DNA of 56,562 nucleotides from CAKSXP01 sp964609305 (lineage in GTDB: Bacteria; Bacillota; Clostridia; Oscillospirales; Oscillospiraceae). The translations under genes and the position numbers were made by a program. Below, piece after piece: positions 41,097 to 49,589 of this stretch. The first letter of the stretch is position 1; the number at the start of each line of letters is the position of its first letter. The notes beneath the pieces were generated by a model. That model worked only from the letters and a program-made list of their open reading frames with translations, was not told where the DNA came from and did no database searches. The stretch is taken from the NCBI GenBank assembly GCA_964609305.1, contig CAZSRK010000009.1:1-56562 (forward strand), in the 5' to 3' direction.

Positions 41097-43211
41097 ATGA
41101 AGGCAGTTATTTTACATGAAAGCCGAGGCCGCATAAGGCTCCGGCTCTGTCAGAAAAGTATGAGCCTGCGGCAGGCCGACCTACTCGAGCTCTGGCTCCA
41201 ACAGCAGCCGTGGGTCGAACAGGCCGTCGTGCACGAGCGCACCCGCTGCGTCATCGTGTATTATCGCGGCGGACGGGAGCAGGTGATTGAGGCCATCGGC
41301 GGCCTCAAGTGGGAGCAGGCCGGGGAATCTGTCACGCTGCCAAACCACAGCAGCCGAGAGACAAACCGGAACTTTGAGGAGAAGCTGGTCGGAAAGGTCC
41401 TGCTCAAGGCGGCCTGCACGCTGTTTCTGCCGCAGCCGCTGCGCATCGCGAGGATACTGTGGCACATGGCGCCCTTTGTCCGGCGCGGCCTGCACTGTCT
41501 GCTGCACCGTCAGATGAAGGTGGAACTGCTCGATGCCCTGTCCGTCTCCGTCTCAGCCTGTCGGGGCGATTTCGGCACGGCGGGCACCGTCATGTTCCTG
41601 CTTGAACTGGGCGAGCTGCTCGAGGAGTGGAGCCGGAAAAAGTCTGTGGAAGATCTGGCCCGGTGCATGTCGCTGAACGTCGACCGGGTATGGAGGCGAA
41701 CCCCAGGGGGCGAGGAGCTCACCCCGATATCGAACATCCGCGTAGGCGACCATGTGGTCGTCCGTGCCGGCGGCGTCATCCCGGTGGACGGGCTTGTGGT
41801 CGAGGGCGAGGCAACCGTCAACCAGGCCTCGCTGACTGGCGAGTCCATCCCCGTTGCCAAGCGCCCCGGCGGCGCAGTCTATGCCGGCACCGTGCTCGAG
41901 GAGGGCGAATGCGTCATCGAGGTCAACCAGGCCTCCGGCGAGAGCCGGTACGACCAGATAGTGGCCATGATCGAAAAGTCCGAACAGATGAAGTCCGCCA
42001 GCGAGAGCAAGGCGGCGGGCCTTGCCGACAAGCTGGTGCCCTATACCTTTGCAGGCAGCGTGCTGAGCTATCTTATAACTCGAAACACTGCCCGGGCGCT
42101 GTCGGTGCTTATGGTCGATTTCTCCTGCGCGCTCAAGCTGGCCATGCCGCTTGCAGTGCTCTCGTCGATGCGCGGGGCGGGCAGGGAGCATATAACAGTA
42201 AAAGGCGGTAAATTCCTCGAGGCCGTGGCCGCCGCGGACACCATCGTGTTTGACAAGACAGGCACGCTGACCCGTGCCTGCCCCCGCGTGGCGCAGGTGG
42301 TGCCATTTGGCGGCGGCGACGAAGCGGAGATGCTTCGCATGGCCGCCTGCCTCGAGGAGCATTTTCCCCACTCGATGGCAAACGCCGTCGTCGCGGAGGC
42401 CGCGCGCCGCGGCCTGGCACACGAAGAGCTGCACTCAAAGGTCGAGTACCTTGTCGCACACGGTATCGCCAGCACCGTCAACGGCGAACGTGTGCTCATC
42501 GGCAGCGCCCACTTCATTTTCGAGGACGAGGGCTGCGTCGTCCCGCCGGGCGAGCAGGAGAGGTTTGATGCGCTCTCGCCGGAATATTCGCATCTGTATC
42601 TGGCCGTCGGAGGACGGCTGGCCGCGGTCATCTGCATCTCCGACCCTCTGCGCGAGGAGGCGCGTGAGGTGCTTGAGAAGCTGCGCGGGATGGGCGTGTC
42701 CAGGCTGGTCATGCTTACCGGCGACAGCGAGCGCACCGCGCAGGCGATCGCGGGGCAGGTAGGCGTGGACGAATTCCGCGCCGGGGTCCTGCCTGCGGAC
42801 AAGGCGCAGTATGTGGCGCAGCTTCGCAGCCAAGGTCACACGGTCGTCATGGTCGGCGATGGGATCAACGATTCGCCGGCCCTGTCCGAGGCGGACGCGG
42901 GCGTTGCGATAAGCGACGGCGCAGCCATTGCCAGGGAGATAGCCGATATAACCATATCCGCCGACAGCCTCTGGGAGCTGGTGCGCCTGCGCCGGATAGC
43001 GATGGGCCTTATGAAGCGTATACGCTCAAACTACCGCTTTGTACTGGGCTTCAACGGGACGCTCCTGGTCCTGGGCATGGCGGGCGTGCTCGCACCGGCT
43101 ACGTCGGCGATGCTGCATAACCTGTCTACCCTCGGCGTCAGCCTTCGCAGCATGAGCCCGCTGCCGAAAGGAAACGGCCCGGACGGCATCGGCCCCGCCG
43201 CGCAGGGATAG
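41097..43211 (+). CDS. P1B-type metal ATPase with SCA motif (FezB-like, subgroup P1B-6)
   Basis: A 704-aa metal-transporting P-type ATPase. Residues 247-250 TGES (actuator), 386-390 DKTGT (phosphorylation) and 587-594 GDGINDSP are intact. The membrane metal site has DFSCALKL (Ser343-Cys-Ala) instead of CPC or SPC, which I recall as the mark of subgroup P1B-6, the group of FezB. The N-terminus has a basic SRGRIRLR (residues 9-16) instead of a CxxC domain. The histidine motif is HFPHS. Few N-terminal helices are present. Neighbours (HMA, DUF6110, siderophore ABC) and iron-type operators point to iron transport, possibly into ferrosome-like compartments. Confidence 0.93.
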   Translation: MKAVILHESRGRIRLRLCQKSMSLRQADLLELWLQQQPWVEQAVVHERTRCVIVYYRGGREQVIEAIGGLKWEQAGESVTLPNHSSRETNRNFEEKLVGKVLLKAACTLFLPQPLRIARILWHMAPFVRRGLHCLLHRQMKVELLDALSVSVSACRGDFGTAGTVMFLLELGELLEEWSRKKSVEDLARCMSLNVDRVWRRTPGGEELTPISNIRVGDHVVVRAGGVIPVDGLVVEGEATVNQASLTGESIPVAKRPGGAVYAGTVLEEGECVIEVNQASGESRYDQIVAMIEKSEQMKSASESKAAGLADKLVPYTFAGSVLSYLITRNTARALSVLMVDFSCALKLAMPLAVLSSMRGAGREHITVKGGKFLEAVAAADTIVFDKTGTLTRACPRVAQVVPFGGGDEAEMLRMAACLEEHFPHSMANAVVAEAARRGLAHEELHSKVEYLVAHGIASTVNGERVLIGSAHFIFEDEGCVVPPGEQERFDALSPEYSHLYLAVGGRLAAVICISDPLREEAREVLEKLRGMGVSRLVMLTGDSERTAQAIAGQVGVDEFRAGVLPADKAQYVAQLRSQGHTVVMVGDGINDSPALSEADAGVAISDGAAIAREIADITISADSLWELVRLRRIAMGLMKRIRSNYRFVLGFNGTLLVLGMAGVLAPATSAMLHNLSTLGVSLRSMSPLPKGNGPDGIGPAAQG

Positions 43212-43301
43212 GCCCGTCTGCTACCGCGAGGGGCCATAAGCTATGCGCAAAACACCCAAAACTTTCCGTGACAGTGCGGAGTTTGTTGTGGGAATTAGTG
43301 G

Positions 43302-43317
43302 GTTGCATATAACTAAC
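43302..43317. promoter_or_regulatory. Degenerate GTTAG-N6-CTAAC operator, box 4
   Basis: GTTGCATATAACTAAC: right half intact, left half with one change. Confidence 0.5.
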
Positions 43318-43357
43318 TCAGCATAATATAATTCAACACAGACGTGCAGTGCGTGAC

Positions 43358-43387
43358 TTGAACATGGTCCTGTCCGCCCTTTATAAT
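43358..43387 (+). promoter_or_regulatory. Promoter of the siderophore ABC operon
   Basis: TTGAAC (43358-43363), 18 bases, TATAAT (43382-43387). Operator box 5 starts 10 bases downstream. Confidence 0.8.
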
Positions 43388-43396
43388 AAACAATAA

Positions 43397-43412
43397 GTTA
43401 GTTATAACTAAC
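43397..43412. promoter_or_regulatory. GTTAG-N6-CTAAC operator, box 5
   Basis: GTTAGTTATAACTAAC, a perfect 16-base palindrome at the transcription start of the importer operon. Confidence 0.82.
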
Positions 43413-43416
43413 CTGC

Positions 43417-44499
43417 GTGATTTGTTTGGTGAGTTGTTTGGAAGGGGTCGGTATTATCAAATCAATACGTTCAACCATCGTTTTATCGGCGATTCTTCTG
43501 ATATTGTCGATAGCGTCTCTCTTTGTGGGCGTTATCGATATAACCCCGGCTCAGCTTCTTGCCGGGAATTCCGAGCTGTGGGAAATATTTTTCATTTCCC
43601 GCCTGCCACGGCTTCTGGCCATTTTGTGCACGGGCGTGGGCATGAGCGTCGCGGGTCTTATAATGCAGCAGCTTTGCAGCAACAAATTCGTCTCGCCGAC
43701 GACGGGCGCGACCATCTCCTCCGCACAGTTCGGCATTCTGCTTGCGCTGTTGTTCATGCCGGCCTCCACACTTTGGAGCCGGGCCATCTTTGCCTTTACC
43801 ACGGCCATTCTGGGCACCTGGATTTTTGTCTGGTTCATACAGCGCATAAAGTTCAAGGATGTGGTTATGGTGCCGCTGGTGGGTATTATGTTCAGCAATG
43901 TAATCGGAGGTATCACAAACTACCTGGCCTATAAGTACGAGATGACGCAGGCTCTCTCGTCCTGGCTGGTGGGCCATTTCTCGCTGGTCATCAGAGGCCG
44001 GTACGAGATCGTGTGGCTGACGCTGCCGCTGGTGGTGCTGGCCTTTGTGTTTGCAAACCATTTCAACATAGTTGGGCTTGGAAAGGACTTTTCCAAAAAC
44101 CTCGGCGTGCCGTATAACGTCGTGCTCTTCGCGGGCCTGACCATTGCCGCGATGATAACGGCAAGCATTGTCGTCGTCGTGGGCTCGATCTCCTACATAG
44201 GGCTTATAGTGCCCAACGTTGTGGCCATGTACAAGGGCGACAAGATCCGGGGCACGCTCGTGGATACGGCGCTGTTCGGCGCTATCTTTGTACTTATCTG
44301 CGACATGATCGGCCGTGTCGTTATATACCCCTATGAGCTTCCGATCGAGCTTATCGTGGGCATTTTGGGCAGTCTTATCTTCATCGCCCTGCTGTTTTAC
44401 CGGCTCAAGCACGGGCGTCGCGCCATCCGGCTGGGCAGTGCCTCAAGCAGCGCCTGCGCCGCTTCCGTGCCGGATGTGGAAAGGGGTGGTACGATATGA
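43417..44499 (+). CDS. Iron-chelate ABC transporter permease (FecCD family)
   Basis: A permease of about 350 aa with eight to ten helices. ISRLPRLLAILCTGVGMSVAGLIMQQLC is the family start (SRLPRLLAILC), and GSISYIGLIVPNVVAMYKG is the ATPase-contact region. The start is uncertain. GTG 43417 has no ribosome site and lies only about 23 bases after the predicted transcription start. An ATT at 43453 with AAGGGG 5 bases upstream gives the usual family N-terminus (IKSIRSTIVLS). First gene of a four-gene operon controlled by box 5. Confidence 0.92.
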   Translation: MICLVSCLEGVGIIKSIRSTIVLSAILLILSIASLFVGVIDITPAQLLAGNSELWEIFFISRLPRLLAILCTGVGMSVAGLIMQQLCSNKFVSPTTGATISSAQFGILLALLFMPASTLWSRAIFAFTTAILGTWIFVWFIQRIKFKDVVMVPLVGIMFSNVIGGITNYLAYKYEMTQALSSWLVGHFSLVIRGRYEIVWLTLPLVVLAFVFANHFNIVGLGKDFSKNLGVPYNVVLFAGLTIAAMITASIVVVVGSISYIGLIVPNVVAMYKGDKIRGTLVDTALFGAIFVLICDMIGRVVIYPYELPIELIVGILGSLIFIALLFYRLKHGRRAIRLGSASSSACAASVPDVERGGTI

Positions 44500-45473
44500 A
44501 CCTGTCCACCGTTCGCTCCAACCGGAGAAAGCTTATCATCATGGCTGTGCTGGTGTTACTGTGCGCTGCGGGCTATATGCTTGTGGAGGTCAATTTCGGA
44601 AATCCTAAGCTGCTGCGCTACGCGATGAAGCTGCGCGCACCAAAGCTGATAGCCATGCTGATAACGGCCTTTGCGATCGGCGGGGCCTCCATCGTGTTCC
44701 AGTCAGTCATCAACAACACGATCGTCACCCCCTGTCTGCTGGGCATGAATTCGCTGTACACGCTCATCCACACGGCGGTGGCGTTCTTCCTTGGCACCGG
44801 CAGCCTCATCGCGGCCAATGCCAATCTCTCATTTGCGGTCGATGTTGTGCTAATGGGTATCGTCGCAACCGTCATTTATAGCTGGATATTCAAAAAGACG
44901 CGGCACAACGTGCTGTATGTCCTGCTGGTCGGGACCGTTCTGACCTCCTTTTTCGGCAGCATCCAGACGACCCTTACCCGCGTTATGGACCCGAATGAGT
45001 ACGACACCCTGCTCAACACCCTGGTCGCCAGCTTCAGCAATATAAATTCGGAGATTATTCTGTTTTCCGTGCTGCTGCTGGCCGGTATCGTTGTGGTTTT
45101 GCGTAAGGACCTGGCACTTCTGGATGTGCTCACCCTGGGCAAGGAACAGGCGATAAACCTTGGGGTCGACTATGACAGATGTATCCGCCGGCTGCTTCTG
45201 GGTGTGACGCTGTGCATCGCCGTTGCAACGGCGATGGTCGGCCCGATCTCGTTCCTTGGCCTTATCATCGCGAACCTCTCCAGGCAGCTTCTCAAAACCT
45301 TCCGCCACGGCCAGCTCGTCCTGGGCTCCGCCATGTTCGGCATGATAGTCCTGGTCGGCGGACAGCTCATCGTGGAGCATGTCTATTCCTACGCTGTGCC
45401 CGTGAGTGTGTTCATCACCGTGGGCGGCGGTATCTACTTCCTCTATCTACTCCTGACCAGAAAGAAGGTATGA
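44496..45473 (+). CDS. Iron-chelate ABC transporter permease (FecCD family), second subunit
   Basis: A 325-aa partner permease that overlaps the first by 4 bases. MKLRAPKLIAMLITAFAIGGASIVFQ is the entry region (LRAPKLIAMLI), and VGPISFLGLIIANLSRQLL is the coupling segment. Heterodimeric FecCD pairs of this kind serve catecholate or xenosiderophore systems such as YclNOPQ. Confidence 0.94.
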   Translation: MNLSTVRSNRRKLIIMAVLVLLCAAGYMLVEVNFGNPKLLRYAMKLRAPKLIAMLITAFAIGGASIVFQSVINNTIVTPCLLGMNSLYTLIHTAVAFFLGTGSLIAANANLSFAVDVVLMGIVATVIYSWIFKKTRHNVLYVLLVGTVLTSFFGSIQTTLTRVMDPNEYDTLLNTLVASFSNINSEIILFSVLLLAGIVVVLRKDLALLDVLTLGKEQAINLGVDYDRCIRRLLLGVTLCIAVATAMVGPISFLGLIIANLSRQLLKTFRHGQLVLGSAMFGMIVLVGGQLIVEHVYSYAVPVSVFITVGGGIYFLYLLLTRKKV

Positions 45474-45475
45474 AC

Positions 45476-46228
45476 ATGAATATACAGAACCTGACAAAAC
45501 AGTATGACGGCAAGACCGTGGTCGACGCGGTAAGCTTTTCCATCCCCCGCGGGAAGGTCATCTCCCTCATTGGGCCTAACGGCGCGGGCAAGTCCACGGT
45601 CATGGGCATGATCTCGCGGCTGATTGCCCATGACAGCGGCCTTGTCGACTTTGAGGGGAAGGACATCGGCAAGTGGAAGAGCAGGGAGCTGTCAAAGCGC
45701 CTTGCGATCCTGACCCAGACGAACAACATTCAGATGAAACTCACAGTGCGGGAGCTGGTGACCTTTGGCCGTTTTCCCTATTCCGGCAGCCGTGTCACGC
45801 CGGAGGACGAGGTAATTATCGACCGGGCCATCGCCTACATGGAGCTTGAGGAGTTTCAGGACAGCTTCATCGACGAAATATCTGGCGGCCAGCGCCAGCG
45901 CGCACTGATCGCGATGGTCATCGCACAGGATACGGAATTTGTACTGCTTGATGAGCCGACGAACAATCTTGATATATATCATGCTTCAAACATGATGAAG
46001 ACCGTCCGCCGCCTCTGCGATGAGCTGGGCAAGACGGTGATACTCGTGCTGCACGAGATAAATTATGCGGCATTCTATTCCGATTACATCTGCGCCTTCA
46101 AGGACGGAAAGATCGCCAAATTCGGCACGGTAGAGGAGGTGATGACAAGAGAAAACCTGTCGCAGATATATCAGGTGGATTTCGAGATCCTGAACATTGA
46201 GGGCAAACCACTGTCAATTTACTATTAA
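45476..46228 (+). CDS. Iron-chelate ABC transporter ATP-binding protein
   Basis: A 250-aa ATPase. Walker A is GPNGAGKST, the signature is EISGGQRQRALIA and Walker B is FVLLDEPTNNLD. It resembles YclP/FecE. ATG 45476 is preferred (GAAGG 7 bases upstream); ATG 45470 overlaps the permease stop. The long upstream frame is a shadow. Confidence 0.95.
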   Translation: MNIQNLTKQYDGKTVVDAVSFSIPRGKVISLIGPNGAGKSTVMGMISRLIAHDSGLVDFEGKDIGKWKSRELSKRLAILTQTNNIQMKLTVRELVTFGRFPYSGSRVTPEDEVIIDRAIAYMELEEFQDSFIDEISGGQRQRALIAMVIAQDTEFVLLDEPTNNLDIYHASNMMKTVRRLCDELGKTVILVLHEINYAAFYSDYICAFKDGKIAKFGTVEEVMTRENLSQIYQVDFEILNIEGKPLSIYY

Positions 46229-46272
46229 AATTCACTGTGTTCAGTACTTTTTGAAGAAAAGGAGCTTTTAAA

Positions 46273-47355
46273 ATGAAAAAAATTCTGTTACTTACTCTTG
46301 CGGCCGTTCTCGTTTTCAGTTTTGCCGCCTGTTCAAGCGAAGGCAGCGAGGAGACTCAAACCGAGGCCCCGACCGAAAACGCCGCGGCCGGAAACGAGAC
46401 GGAAGATACAAATACTAACGCCGAAACTGACGGGACAGGCGCCGATGCCGCTGAGGATACGGGTGCTGACGATGCCGCGGCGCCTGAGTCCGTGACGATC
46501 ACGTCGCTCAACGGCAGCTCGGAGGAAGTGGAGCTCACCGTGCCCTATGACCCACAGCGCATAGCGATACTGGATATGGCCTCCCTGGACATTCTGGACG
46601 CTCTGGGTGTTGGCGACCGCGTGGTCGGTACTGCGACCACAAGTCTTGAGTATCTCCAGAGCTACATAACCGATGACATTGCCAACCTCGGCACCATCAG
46701 GGAGGCCGACCTGGAGGCCATCATGGCCTGTGAGCCGGACGTCATCTTCATCGGCGGACGCCTGTCCGCAAGCTATGACGCACTTACCGAGATAGCCCCG
46801 GTCGTATATCTCTCTACCGACACGGAGATAGGCGTTGTTGAGAGCGTACGCAAAAACGCAAATATCATTGCCTCCATGTTCGGCCTGGAGGAGCAGGTAG
46901 ACGCGCTGATGGCCGATTTTGACGCGCGCATTTCCGCGCTTCAGCAGGTGGCCGAGGGCAAGACCGCCATCGTGGGCATGTGCACCAGCGGCAGCTTCAA
47001 CGTGCTCGGAAACGACGGCCGCTGCTCCCTTATTGGTGTGGAGATCGGCTTTGAGAACATCGGCGTCGACGCCGAAATAGACACCTCGACCCACGGCAAC
47101 GAGGCTTCCTTTGAATTCATTGTGGAGAAGGCCCCGGATTATATCTTCGTCATGGACCGTGACGCCGCCATCGGTACCGACGGCGCGCAGCTGGCACAGG
47201 AGATAATGGAAAATGAACTGGTCATGGGCACCGCAGCATATCAGAACGGAAACATCGTCTACCTTGCCAACCCGGCGGTGTGGTATACCGCCGAGGGTGG
47301 CATAACGGCTCTTGACATCATGCTCTCCGACCTTGAGAGCGAGCTGCTCAGCTGA
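46273..47355 (+). CDS. Siderophore-binding lipoprotein (periplasmic-binding protein 2 type)
   Basis: A 360-aa SBP. The signal peptide ends VFSFAAC (Cys20), and a spacer rich in Thr, Glu, Ala and Asp runs to about residue 75. The binding domain starts PQRIAILDMASLDILDALG and has NLGTIREADLEAIMACEPDVI, the usual TroA/FepB-type pattern. Ends the importer operon. Resembles YclQ/CeuE-type receptors for catecholate siderophores. Confidence 0.93.
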   Translation: MKKILLLTLAAVLVFSFAACSSEGSEETQTEAPTENAAAGNETEDTNTNAETDGTGADAAEDTGADDAAAPESVTITSLNGSSEEVELTVPYDPQRIAILDMASLDILDALGVGDRVVGTATTSLEYLQSYITDDIANLGTIREADLEAIMACEPDVIFIGGRLSASYDALTEIAPVVYLSTDTEIGVVESVRKNANIIASMFGLEEQVDALMADFDARISALQQVAEGKTAIVGMCTSGSFNVLGNDGRCSLIGVEIGFENIGVDAEIDTSTHGNEASFEFIVEKAPDYIFVMDRDAAIGTDGAQLAQEIMENELVMGTAAYQNGNIVYLANPAVWYTAEGGITALDIMLSDLESELLS

Positions 47356-47372
47356 CACCGGATTAAGAAAGG

Positions 47373-47395
47373 CCCCCGCCGCGATGCGGCGGGGG
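47373..47395 (+). terminator. GC-rich hairpin
   Basis: CCCCCGCCGC, loop GAT, GCGGCGGGGG. No T tract; probably works together with the next hairpin. Confidence 0.5.
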
Positions 47396-47423
47396 TCGAT
47401 GTATAAACAAAGATTTTGGCATT

Positions 47424-47455
47424 AAAAACCTCCCCCTTAAACAGGGGAGGTTTTT
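47424..47455. terminator. Rho-independent terminator
   Basis: AAAAACCTCCCC pairs with GGGGAGGTTTTT, 12-bp arms, 8-base loop. It lies between the convergent siderophore and GntR genes and can serve either direction. Confidence 0.85.
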
Positions 47456-47568
47456 GCACATAATTTATGCCGTCGGCCGCACACCGGGAAAATTTTTGCA
47501 TATGGTTTTGCCGGGCATGCACAGCCCAGGCGTGTCAGAAGAAGCCCCTGGAAGTAATCCTGCCCTGT

Positions 47569-48309
47569 TTACAGGGCCACCAGCGAGTTGTCCAGCGTTT
47601 TGAATATATCATAGTTTATCTGATTTGGGATCAGAGCTATCGTGTCCGGCATGCGGGCGGCATCCTGCTGCGCCTCCGTCCCGGCCAGTTCCGAAAGATG
47701 ATGCTTCATCGCATAGTAAATTGCCCCATGGCATATGTAGGTGTTTTGAAACATGTCTCTTTTGTCGGGATATACCGCCATGGAGTAATAACGGTAACGC
47801 AGCAGGCTCGGTCGTATCGCCGCATACATGGATTGAAGATACGGGTTGCCGCAGGCCTTGTAGATGACGGCGTGAAACAGATCGTCCATTACTGCAAACT
47901 GGTAGAACGACAGCTCGTCACTGTACGATTTGAAATAATTGAGCAGCTTTTCCATCTCAGCCAGCTCGGGTTCCCGGATCCGCTTTGCGGCAAATTTGGC
48001 CGACTCCCCGTCTATCCCCAGGCGCGCATGTGCCAGGTGCTGGAGGCTCGTCTTGGTGATATGGGACACGCATAGCTTCCCGGCGCTGCCTTCCACCAGT
48101 CCCTCCTGGCACAGCTGCTCGAGCGCGTGCTTGACCGGTGAACGGCTGACGTTCAGCAGCACTGCCAGCCGGCTTTCCATCAGCTTGTCCCCGGGGGCCA
48201 GCCGCAGTGTGATTATCTCACGCTTCAAATAGGCATAAATGGCCTGCCATAAGGGCATGAAGGGGTTTTTATCCAGTAATTCCTGAATATATGCTGGGGG
48301 ACTGTTCAT
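47569..48309 (-). CDS. GntR-family regulator (FCD type)
   Basis: A 246-aa regulator. The N-terminal winged helix is IYAYLKREIITLRLAPGDKL, continuing ESRLAVLLNVSRSPVKHALEQL, and the C-terminal all-helical FCD-like domain has FHAVIYKACGNPYL (a metal/ligand-type His). It is divergent from the hydroxyacid dehydrogenase operon, which it probably controls. GGGAGG 8 bases before ATG 48309. Confidence 0.92.
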   Translation of the reverse strand: MNSPPAYIQELLDKNPFMPLWQAIYAYLKREIITLRLAPGDKLMESRLAVLLNVSRSPVKHALEQLCQEGLVEGSAGKLCVSHITKTSLQHLAHARLGIDGESAKFAAKRIREPELAEMEKLLNYFKSYSDELSFYQFAVMDDLFHAVIYKACGNPYLQSMYAAIRPSLLRYRYYSMAVYPDKRDMFQNTYICHGAIYYAMKHHLSELAGTEAQQDAARMPDTIALIPNQINYDIFKTLDNSLVAL

Positions 48310-48480
48310 CGCTCATTCCTCCCGTCAAACTGATTCATTTTTGGTAATTATCATTATAACACAGTAAAAAAACCAGTCAAATATCGTTAAATTTTTTATA
48401 AAACATTTTTTTAATGAATCACGGAAAAGTGTTTTTTTCTTTTACAAAGATTCGGCCTAATGTCCAAAAATGCGCTTTAT

Positions 48481-48510
48481 TTGACATAAGCATTTGTGCT
48501 TTTTTATAAT
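48481..48510 (+). promoter_or_regulatory. Promoter with internal palindrome for the dehydrogenase operon
   Basis: TTGACA (48481-48486), 18 bases, TATAAT (48505-48510). Within the spacer AAGCATTTGTGCTT (48489-48502) is an inverted repeat, a candidate GntR operator. Confidence 0.8.
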
Positions 48511-48572
48511 ATGTTAAATAGGTATACGGCAACAAAAAGACATCATTAACTGAGGAAAGGAGTGCCTTGCGG

Positions 48573-49553
48573 ATGAAAATCTATATGGTGGATTCCGACT
48601 TTTTCGTCGGATATGATTACTCCATCGAGAAAAGCATCATCGAGGAGAGCGGGAACGAACTAATTCTGGAGACCTGCAAATCGGAAGAGGACGTAATCGA
48701 ACGTTGCAGTGATGCGGATGTGCTGATGACCGTCCTCGTAAAGCTCAGCGCGAAGGTAATGGATGCCTGCCCGAACGTAAAGGGACTGATCCGCTATGGC
48801 ATAGGCGTTGACGCCATCGACATCGCCGCGGCCAGCCAGCGCGGCATACCCGTGTGCAACTTCACGGACTACTGCATACCGGAGGTGGCGACGCATGCGT
48901 TTGCCATGATCCTGGCGCTGTCACGCAATCTGCCAATTTTTGACCGCAGCGTGCGCAAGGGCCTGTGGACCCACGGCCCGAAAGGAGTACCCATGCATCG
49001 TGCCTCCACAAGGACCCTGGGGCTGGCCGGGTTCGGAAATATCGCGCGGCAGCTTTCTGGCTATGCCAAAGCGGTGGGATATAACATTATTGCCTATGAC
49101 CCGTTCCTGCCGGCAGAGGTGTTCGAGCAGTATGGCGTTGCTTCCGTGTCCCTGGACGGACTGATTGAACAGTCCGATATCCTGTCCCTGCACACGCCTA
49201 TGACAGACGAGACCTATCACATGATAGATAAGGCCGCCCTCGAGAAGATGAAGGATGGCGTCATCGAGGTCAATACGGCGCGTGGCCCTCTGATATGCGA
49301 GGCGGACCTGATCGAGGCTCTGCGCTCTGGAAAAGTCGGCGCGGCTGGCCTTGACGTCGTGGAATTTGAGACGATATCGACCAGCGACCATCCCTATGCC
49401 GCGATGGAGAACGTCATCCTCTCACCCCACGCGGCCTATGACTCGATCGAGTCCACGGACGATCTCCACGCCAAGGCCGCAAAGACGGCCGTGACCCTGT
49501 GCGCCGGGGAACTTCCGTACAATACCTATAATAAAAAAGACCTGGCACAATAA
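48573..49553 (+). CDS. D-2-hydroxyacid dehydrogenase (CtBP-like)
   Basis: A 326-aa NAD-dependent dehydrogenase. The Rossmann loop is TLGLAGFGNIARQLSGYAKA, and the catalytic regions are VNTARGPLI (Arg), DVVEFE (Glu) and LSPHAAYDS (His). It belongs to the C-terminal-binding-protein branch rather than PGDH. ATG 48573 follows GGAG by about 10 bases; TTG 48567 is the alternative. The operon with an HpcH/HpaI aldolase suggests breakdown of a sugar acid: the aldolase would give pyruvate or a semialdehyde, while the dehydrogenase handles a 2-keto or 2-hydroxy acid. Confidence 0.93.
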   Translation: MKIYMVDSDFFVGYDYSIEKSIIEESGNELILETCKSEEDVIERCSDADVLMTVLVKLSAKVMDACPNVKGLIRYGIGVDAIDIAAASQRGIPVCNFTDYCIPEVATHAFAMILALSRNLPIFDRSVRKGLWTHGPKGVPMHRASTRTLGLAGFGNIARQLSGYAKAVGYNIIAYDPFLPAEVFEQYGVASVSLDGLIEQSDILSLHTPMTDETYHMIDKAALEKMKDGVIEVNTARGPLICEADLIEALRSGKVGAAGLDVVEFETISTSDHPYAAMENVILSPHAAYDSIESTDDLHAKAAKTAVTLCAGELPYNTYNKKDLAQ

Positions 49554-49589
49554 ACAGGTTCTTATTTAAAAAGGAGGGGGTAAATAACA

